A stretch of 38,851 nucleotides of DNA from the NCBI GenBank assembly GCA_017650085.1, contig JAGCFN010000093.1:1-38851 (forward strand). The letters run 5' to 3'. Both the position numbers and the translations under genes were made by a program. This document shows positions 33,067 through 38,851 of this stretch, piece by piece. The first letter of the stretch is position 1, and each line of letters begins with the position of its first letter. Origin of the DNA: Bacteroidaceae bacterium. Lineage in GTDB: Bacteria > Bacteroidota > Bacteroidia > Bacteroidales > Bacteroidaceae. Below the pieces are notes generated by a model. That model was given only the letters and a program-made list of their open reading frames with translations, had not been told where the DNA came from and made no database searches.

Positions 33067-33798
33067 TTATTCGCCACCAGCCATGATGTTCAGGACTGCT
33101 ACGCCGTCAGCGATTGTAACATCACCGTCACCATTTACATCGGGATCGCCAGGAACTTCACTACCAGCCATTGCGTTCAGAACAGCAACGAAGTCAGCAA
33201 TAGTAACTTCACCATCGTTGTTCACGTCACCCTTAACGCCAGGAGCTGTGCCTTCTTCGATGGTCCACTTGCCTTCCCAAGAATCTCTCTCGTGAATAGC
33301 ATTACCGTCAATTTCAGTAAGTTTGGTGTTGGTAACCTTCACTTCGTTTTCGCCAACAACTGCGCCACCTTCGCCACCAGCAATTGCAACCTGGATAGTA
33401 GCAACAGCACCAGCAGTACCTGTCAAAGCGAACAGGGGAAGACCTGTCTCTTCGTCAACAGGACCAGCACATGTAATGGTAACAGAAGAACCGTCTTCGC
33501 TTACAACAACTGTAAGAGGATTGAAGGGAGCTTCTTCAGTTCCGCAATATCCCTCGGGATAGCGACCGTCTACAATAGCAGCAGAACCGTCTACATAAGT
33601 AACGCCTTGAGGAAGAACAACTGTGCAAGACCAAATAGAAATAGCGTTGCGGTTGTCCATGTTCAATGTCAGAGTAGCATTCTCATAAGTTTTGCCGTTT
33701 TCTGCAGACACTGTAATCTTGTAAGCTTCAGTCAAGGAAGCCCACATGGCTGTCATCATGAAGAATGACACCAGAGAGAGTAGAATTCTCTTTTTCAT
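33067..33798 (-). CDS. Secreted protein with cohesin-like domain and C-terminal type I dockerin (243 aa)
   Basis: The signal peptide is MKKRILLSLVSFFMMTAMWA. Residues 27-178 form a beta sandwich like that of the downstream gene (LTLNMDNRNAISIWSCTVVL, VLPQGVTYVDG). Residues 189-241 are a dockerin-type pair of calcium loops, DVNNDGEVTIAD (191-202) and DVNGDGDVTIAD (220-231), each followed by a helix (FVAVLNAMAG, GVAVLNIMAG). Dockerins bind cohesins in cellulosomes; in Prevotella, dockerin-like ends also occur with no known cohesin partner. Like its neighbour the gene has lower GC and narrow codon use, suggesting abundant expression. It has a perfect promoter. Confidence 0.8.
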   Translation of the reverse strand: MKKRILLSLVSFFMMTAMWASLTEAYKITVSAENGKTYENATLTLNMDNRNAISIWSCTVVLPQGVTYVDGSAAIVDGRYPEGYCGTEEAPFNPLTVVVSEDGSSVTITCAGPVDEETGLPLFALTGTAGAVATIQVAIAGGEGGAVVGENEVKVTNTKLTEIDGNAIHERDSWEGKWTIEEGTAPGVKGDVNNDGEVTIADFVAVLNAMAGSEVPGDPDVNGDGDVTIADGVAVLNIMAGGE

Positions 33799-33847
33799 AA
33801 AAAACTTAGTTTTAGTATTATTAATGTTGTTTTATACTTTTCTGCTG

Positions 33848-33878
33848 CAAATTTAGTGCTTTTTTCATAACCGCCAAA
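33848..33878 (-). promoter_or_regulatory. Strong promoter of the dockerin operon
   Basis: Minus-strand TAAATTTG (complement of 33848-33855) and TTTG (complement of 33875-33878) are 19 bp apart, both perfect. The start codon is about 50 bp downstream of the -7 element. Confidence 0.8.
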
Positions 33879-33966
33879 ACTTTTTCACTTTTTTTTTCTC
33901 CTTTTTATAAAAAAAGTTGGTCAAAATGAAACGATGCACGTAAAAAGCAGGTGTATTCCATATATA

Positions 33967-34380
33967 TTATAGTCCTCGAGCCCTCATAATGATGTCGCGA
34001 GCCTCTGTTATCTCACGAAACTTCTTCTCTGCTTGCTCTCTTGCAGCATTACCCTGTGACTCGACTCGATCAGGATGATAGCGAAGTGCCAACTCGCGAT
34101 AGGCTTGTCGCACCTCTTCGTCTGTTGCCGTCTCGCTAATGCCAAGTGTCCGATAGGCTTCCTGCAAGGTGACATCCACGTATGGCTGCCAGCCACGCTC
34201 CTGTTTGTCGTAGTTCGAGAAGTCGTCTGAATCGTGTTGGAAGGTGAAATGTATGGTGGGACGACGATACATGGAGTCGAGAAGCCAACCTAAGAGGAAA
34301 CCGAAGATGAGTCCTCGACCTCCACCTATCCGCCAACCTATGATGGCAAAAATGATTCTGAAACTAAGCAGGCAAGACAT
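33967..34380 (-). CDS. Membrane-anchored J-domain (DnaJ-like) protein (137 aa)
   Basis: An N-terminal hydrophobic glycine-rich segment (residues 5-35) is followed by a C-terminal J domain (about 70-135) with the HPD motif at 102-104 and a typical helix II (DEEVRQAYRELALRYHPDR). J proteins stimulate DnaK; the layout resembles a short DjlA-type co-chaperone facing the cytoplasm. It lies 25 bp after the PD-(D/E)XK nuclease gene and is the last gene of its transcript. Confidence 0.88.
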   Translation of the reverse strand: MSCLLSFRIIFAIIGWRIGGGRGLIFGFLLGWLLDSMYRRPTIHFTFQHDSDDFSNYDKQERGWQPYVDVTLQEAYRTLGISETATDEEVRQAYRELALRYHPDRVESQGNAAREQAEKKFREITEARDIIMRARGL

Positions 34381-34405
34381 GATTCATTATGGGTTCAAAA
34401 TTCTT

Positions 34406-35257
34406 TCATAGCGTCTGTCTGAGTTCCTCAGTAACACTTTTGACAGGCACCACTTGATAATCTCCGTCTTTGAGCCAGATGATGCAACGTGAGATAATGG
34501 GAATGCCGATGTCTTCCAGCATAAGAGCATAGAGGGAGAGTTGTATGGTGTAGATGGAGAAGTCTTCTTCTGTCATATAATCAAAAGGTGACTTCAGCAT
34601 CTTTCCATATTTCCTGTTGTACTCGTTTGCAAGATTGGCATTAGTCTTATAGTCGAGGATTATGAAGCCTTCCCGTTTGCCATTGCTTCCGTCGTTGTAA
34701 TAAAGCATGTCGAAGGTTCCTGCAATCTGCTCTTTGAGGTTTCGCTCCTGACAGGGATTCTTTCCACTATACGCCCTTCCTTCGTTGAGGACAAGGTGCA
34801 TACTTTTGGGCAATTCATTCATGAACTTGAACACAGCCTCTTCCTTCGGATGAATTGGAGCGAGGAAACCATACTCGGGCATATATTGACTCTCAACAAT
34901 AGGGCAAATGCGTTCTGGCATTCCTGCCCGCAAATAGCCGAGACTTTCGCCATAGGCATGAGTCTTGGTACCAAGTGTGGTGGCTCGGAATTTGATCTGT
35001 CGCCATTGCTGAATCCAGTATTCTGGTGTCTCACCATTCTTCTCTGCATAACACTTTGCCTGCAGTTGTTCGTCGAAAGGTTCGCGAATGAATTGATGAG
35101 CGACATTCGTGGCAGAGGTCAACTCCTTTCCGTCCAAGACATAACGATGTCCTTCGTCATAGAATTCAAGGTCCTCAAACTCGCCAAGGACCTTTCTGCG
35201 CGCTTCCGTCACAACTTCAGGCTCGCCAGCCACAATGAACATCTTGTCTTCCCTCAT
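34406..35257 (-). CDS. PD-(D/E)XK superfamily nuclease (283 aa)
   Basis: Motifs of the RecB/lambda-exonuclease-like group are visible: GTKTHAYGE (96-104), a likely acidic residue at E159, GTFDML with D183 and DYKTN with D202 and K204, followed by a QLSLYALML helix (about 233). The substrate is unknown; DNA repair or phage-related ends are possible. The ATG at 35257 overlaps the stop of the upstream secreted SGNH hydrolase gene by 4 bp (ATGA), an odd pairing of a cytoplasmic nuclease with a secreted protein. No signal peptide. Confidence 0.8.
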   Translation of the reverse strand: MREDKMFIVAGEPEVVTEARRKVLGEFEDLEFYDEGHRYVLDGKELTSATNVAHQFIREPFDEQLQAKCYAEKNGETPEYWIQQWRQIKFRATTLGTKTHAYGESLGYLRAGMPERICPIVESQYMPEYGFLAPIHPKEEAVFKFMNELPKSMHLVLNEGRAYSGKNPCQERNLKEQIAGTFDMLYYNDGSNGKREGFIILDYKTNANLANEYNRKYGKMLKSPFDYMTEEDFSIYTIQLSLYALMLEDIGIPIISRCIIWLKDGDYQVVPVKSVTEELRQTL

Positions 35258-38200
35258 TTGCTGCTCAGGATTTTCTTGCCTTGACTGATGTTAATGCCCT
35301 TTACCGGACGACTGAGGCGTTGGCCTGCAAGGTTGTAAAGCTCGCCTCTATTCGGAAAAGGGAAAGGAACAGAACCTATGCCGGTATCATCATCGGGAAG
35401 AGGGACTTCAACCAGCGCATCAGTATACGTGGGACGAAACTCCGAGACTTGAATCACGCCATTACCGCCGCCTTTTCTTGCTGTGATGACCCACTTGAAA
35501 CTCTGGTAAGCCTTCGTCGTTTCAGATGGTAATGTATAAGTATAGGTCTTGAAGTTCTGGTCCTGAAGTTTGGTGTCGTTCGTAACAGAAGCTATCAGCT
35601 CCCACGAAGTATCGTCCTTGCCAGGATTGCTGTCGGCAGTAGAGCCGTAGAGCTGCCAAGACTTGGGATTGCGACCTGGATAAGTGGCATTATCGTTGGC
35701 TGTCGTAATCGTATAACCTGTCACAAAGATGGGCAGAGACGAATGGAAGATGTTGTACACTTCATTCCCTTCACCACCATTCAGGCACCATTTCGAGGAA
35801 GTGTTGCCGTCGACAATCTTATCGTAGTCTTCGCCAGAGCCGAAACCTGCCGTGCCTTCATCTGGAATGAAGAAGACGTCGGCACTTGTCTTCTCGTATT
35901 CTTTCGTCTTTGCTGAGCCGTAATAGAGCCTGTTCGTGCTTTGAGCAAGGTTCTCCATATCGTTTTCTCCGCCAAGAGGAGCGTATATTTCGAGGCTGGA
36001 TTTCAGCATGCGTCCATTGCAAACTGCTGTGATTTCCTCTGGTGTCATACCTGAACGCCAGAAAGACAACTCGCTAACTTCGCGACTATGGCTGTCGTCG
36101 CCAACACTGACAAATTCAATCTTCGACAAACGCTCCCCTACTTCGCCAGCCTTTACCTTGTCGACATACAGGATGGTGCGACGCTGTGCATAGTAACTTG
36201 TCAGAGAGATGTTGTGCCAATTCCCATCGTTGATTGTTGTGGTGGAAGTGATTGTCGAACCTGTTGGAGTTGTGTATGTGACGGTTCCATCAGCATTGAC
36301 TCGAACAACGGCCTCTTCCAATGAAACTGCTTGAACGAGAGAGACGACCTGACCTTCTGTGCCTTTGATGCGAACTGTTACAGTAAAGGGATGAACTGTC
36401 TCTTCCGGTTCGAAGTAGATTCGCTTTCCTGCAGCGATGGTCATGCTCTTTGACTGGTTGCGAACTGGCTGAGGTTTGCCTGCCTTGAGAGCGTCGAAGA
36501 GCGAAGGCACCATCGCATACATGAATTCCGCATGGCCAGCCGTGTTCTGATGGTAAGTGTCGGCAACATATCCGTCAGCCCATTGTCCGTTTCCTTTGTC
36601 GATAGAACCGAGAACGTTGGTCGAGGGTACATCCCATTCGTGAATGAGCAGATTGAGTTGTTTCACATAATAGTAGTCGTCGTTGTTGTAGTCGCTACGG
36701 GTATAGTTGTTCATCACCATCGGAATCTTCCCGTCTGCGCGAACCTTTCTTATTAACGAAAGCATGTTGTCGCGCCATTGATTGAAGACAGATTGCTGGT
36801 TGCTCGCTCCATGAATGCCTTCGTTGCCAAGCGAAAGACCGAAGATGACATAACGGCCAAAGTCGCGAATCAGGTCATCGTAGCGATTCAGGAGGTTGGT
36901 TGTGGTGTTGCCTCCGATGGAGACATTAGTTGTGTAGAAGGGATTCTCGCTCCTGCCTTCATTATGGCGAGCGATGAGTTGCTGGCCATAAAGGTAGCGA
37001 TAACCCTTCCAATCTGTAGCACCTTGACCGTTTGCAACAGAAGAGCCGAAGACAGATATGCGGTACTCGTCGATTGGGGCTGATATGTCGTACACCATAT
37101 CCTTCATATTGACGGTGATGGTATAAGTGCCAGAGTTCTGATAGATGTTCTCCGTGCTTTGTCCCTTCTCAACCTCTCCAAGCACATATCTTGTGGTTGC
37201 ACCTTGAAGACGCTTGATGGCGTAGGCGTCATTGTTGTTGAGAGCGAAGTACATTGTCTTGTCAACCCATTGCTGAGAGGTGGTTTCCAGGAGTGTCACC
37301 TCACCCTCGAAGACGCCATCAGCCTTGTAGGGAATGGTGGGATTGCCTGCCCCCATATTGCCTCGAACGTTCATCGTGACAGGAAGAACCGTAACTGTCT
37401 TGTTTCCTGTATTGACTGTGATGCGAGCCACACAGTTTTGTACGACAGAGAAAGGTGTTTCACCTTCGACGCCAAAACTGCCGTCACCTTTATCCGAGAG
37501 CGTCACCGTTTCGCTATCAACTTTACCAGAAAGTGTGAAAGTGCCTGCTTCGAGACGGGCATAGGTTTCATAGAGGTTGCTTCCAAGCGATTTGAAAGTC
37601 ACATCTTCTGCATTTCCGCTAAGAGAAAGGCTTGCAAATTCGAGCGGTTCTTCAGGCCGAGTTCCGCCTTCGTACTCTTCCACCCTCATCGCACTGATGT
37701 GTGCCATTCCAAAGACTCGCTGGTAAGTGATGAAGATATTGCCGCTCTTGTCTGGATAGATATAGTCGGTCTGCAGGATGTTTCGCAGGTTGCCGTGATA
37801 GCCTTCGCCACCTATGTCTGAACCAGAAGTGGTTTGTCCGCCAGTCCAAGTCTTTTGTCCCTTGAAGGTATAGAGTGTTGCGCGATTGTCCGTATGATTG
37901 CGAGAGCCGTAAATGTAGAAGCGATAGCAATGTTCAGGATTGAGTTTGGTCATCTTGAAGGAACGCACATCTGCGTTATCTGTGAAGACATAATCCTCCG
38001 TAGCCGTCTTTATGGCGAGGTCGCCCAAGTCTTCCGACGTTGGATTATTGTTGCCTCCAGCATCGATGCCATTCGTGTAGGTCTTCTCCACGACTGTGAA
38101 TCTTGCCCCAGTAGTAGTGCCTCCGCTATTTTTGACGGTAATCGTCTTGCTTGCCGAGATGACGTTGCTTGTGCTTGTTGTCGAGGTGATATTGTTCCAG

Positions 38201-38851
38201 CGATTGCCGTTAGCGTCTGTTCCAGTAGTCTGATGTCCGCGAGTATTATTGGCTGTTTCGCCGAAATCGAAGTACATCTTTTGCGTCAAGGTCAGCTCTT
38301 GGTTGGGCCGTTCCACACCAGAGACTTCCTCCATCTTCATGCAATTGAGGTAGACCATGATGCCTGAGTTCCTCTTTATGATGGTGAGGTCGATGTTGCC
38401 GCTCTTGTCTGGGAAAATCAAGTCTGAGGTCAGGACCTTATTATTGTTGCCATTATAGCCTCCATTGCCTATTCCAGAGCCTGACATCACCATTTCCTCG
38501 CGCCAACAGTTCTCGCCAGTCAAGTCGAAATCGGCAGCTCTAGTATCAGTTGCAGTTCGTGAGCCGAAGAGATAAAAGCGGTAACCTTTGCTCTGGTCGA
38601 GTCCTTTGAAGTGGATGACGCCATAGTCCTGGCCGCCTTCCAGGAAGATATAGTCCTGTGTGGCACTCTCGATGGCGAGGTCGCCAAGCAAGGTTCTGGA
38701 GGGATTCTGCAAGCCGCCATTCGTATAACCATTCGTCGAGAAACGGGATGAGAGCTGCAGAGTGCAATCAGTCGTCGTGTTGCTCGAGGTGACAAGGCTA
38801 ATCGTTTGCGGATAGGCTTTGTCTGGTGCTCCTGTCCCTTTGCCGAAGATA
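35254..38851 (-). CDS. Large secreted SGNH/GDSL hydrolase with repeated N-terminal modules, LamG-like and discoidin-like domains and T9SS-type tail, 5' partial
   Basis: The frame stays open to the right edge, so the start and signal peptide lie outside; about 1199 codons are visible. Two homologous N-terminal modules (about 38040-38720 and 37680-38030) share LGDLAI..AT.DY, YRFY.(F/Y)GSR and (F/Y)PDKSGNI patterns and are probably sugar-binding. The SGNH catalytic domain has its nucleophile block in FGSSVANGQGA near 37040 and the Asp-His block in DTYHQNTAGHAEF near 36545. A LamG-like sandwich (about 35990-36430), a discoidin-like domain (about 35440-35880) and the tail LYNLAGQRLSRPVKGINI..GKKIL follow. 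It is probably a surface carbohydrate esterase. Pectin or xylan deacetylation is plausible but not shown. Confidence 0.8.
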   Translation of the reverse strand, partial: IFGKGTGAPDKAYPQTISLVTSSNTTTDCTLQLSSRFSTNGYTNGGLQNPSRTLLGDLAIESATQDYIFLEGGQDYGVIHFKGLDQSKGYRFYLFGSRTATDTRAADFDLTGENCWREEMVMSGSGIGNGGYNGNNNKVLTSDLIFPDKSGNIDLTIIKRNSGIMVYLNCMKMEEVSGVERPNQELTLTQKMYFDFGETANNTRGHQTTGTDANGNRWNNITSTTSTSNVISASKTITVKNSGGTTTGARFTVVEKTYTNGIDAGGNNNPTSEDLGDLAIKTATEDYVFTDNADVRSFKMTKLNPEHCYRFYIYGSRNHTDNRATLYTFKGQKTWTGGQTTSGSDIGGEGYHGNLRNILQTDYIYPDKSGNIFITYQRVFGMAHISAMRVEEYEGGTRPEEPLEFASLSLSGNAEDVTFKSLGSNLYETYARLEAGTFTLSGKVDSETVTLSDKGDGSFGVEGETPFSVVQNCVARITVNTGNKTVTVLPVTMNVRGNMGAGNPTIPYKADGVFEGEVTLLETTSQQWVDKTMYFALNNNDAYAIKRLQGATTRYVLGEVEKGQSTENIYQNSGTYTITVNMKDMVYDISAPIDEYRISVFGSSVANGQGATDWKGYRYLYGQQLIARHNEGRSENPFYTTNVSIGGNTTTNLLNRYDDLIRDFGRYVIFGLSLGNEGIHGASNQQSVFNQWRDNMLSLIRKVRADGKIPMVMNNYTRSDYNNDDYYYVKQLNLLIHEWDVPSTNVLGSIDKGNGQWADGYVADTYHQNTAGHAEFMYAMVPSLFDALKAGKPQPVRNQSKSMTIAAGKRIYFEPEETVHPFTVTVRIKGTEGQVVSLVQAVSLEEAVVRVNADGTVTYTTPTGSTITSTTTINDGNWHNISLTSYYAQRRTILYVDKVKAGEVGERLSKIEFVSVGDDSHSREVSELSFWRSGMTPEEITAVCNGRMLKSSLEIYAPLGGENDMENLAQSTNRLYYGSAKTKEYEKTSADVFFIPDEGTAGFGSGEDYDKIVDGNTSSKWCLNGGEGNEVYNIFHSSLPIFVTGYTITTANDNATYPGRNPKSWQLYGSTADSNPGKDDTSWELIASVTNDTKLQDQNFKTYTYTLPSETTKAYQSFKWVITARKGGGNGVIQVSEFRPTYTDALVEVPLPDDDTGIGSVPFPFPNRGELYNLAGQRLSRPVKGINISQGKKILSSK

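Overview
The window looks like chromosomal DNA of a Bacteroidales bacterium, most likely a Prevotellaceae member (Prevotella in the broad sense). The evidence is the Bacteroidetes-type promoters (TTTG, about 20 bp, then TAnnTTTG), the near absence of Shine-Dalgarno sites, a type III glutamine synthetase, several secreted proteins ending in type IX secretion (T9SS) sorting tails, a smalltalk protein, a DUF3667 protein, and GT3/GT35-type glycogen enzymes. No rRNA, tRNA, CRISPR array or intact transposase gene was seen.

Layout. (1) 1-40: start of a leftward gene, probably Nif3-like, with a promoter back to back with that of a rightward operon aguA-aguB-glnN (156-4288). This operon turns agmatine into putrescine, releasing ammonia twice, and carries the ammonia-fixing glutamine synthetase. 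(2) 4334-4438: 22-bp tandem repeats. (3) 4783-15689: a rightward unit with its own promoter, holding a 58-aa small protein, two very large secreted proteins (1655 and 1523 aa) and a polysaccharide pyruvyl transferase family protein. (4) 15690-16800: 1.1 kb of mostly non-coding DNA with a terminator, an orphan smalltalk gene, hairpins, more 22-bp repeats and a cluster of CGTATC/GATACG sites. (5) 16801-21321, leftward: a secreted GH5-GH43 fusion enzyme followed by a DUF3667 membrane protein. (6) 21558-27783, leftward: glycogen synthase, alpha-glucan phosphorylase, a MATE transporter and TrmO, tightly packed. (7) 27956-32177, rightward: a small secreted protein, a NapC/NrfH-like multiheme cytochrome, a SUMF1/FGE-type domain, and two Tat-exported lipoproteins (a Gfo/Idh dehydrogenase and an IolE-like TIM-barrel protein). 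(8) 32377-33798, leftward: two small secreted beta-sandwich proteins, one with a dockerin. (9) 33967-38851, leftward: a J-domain protein, a PD-(D/E)XK nuclease and the 3' part of a very large secreted SGNH hydrolase.

The most notable observations are these. The cytochrome and SUMF1 frames are one continuous reading frame broken by a single TAA placed immediately before the fourth heme motif. That frame sits in an operon that looks like an envelope sugar-oxidation module coupled to a quinol-linked cytochrome. A 22-bp-period repeat family recurs in five intergenic arrays. A palindromic element appears to have been inserted in frame into the pyruvyl transferase gene. All functional statements rest on motif recognition by eye; no database search was run.
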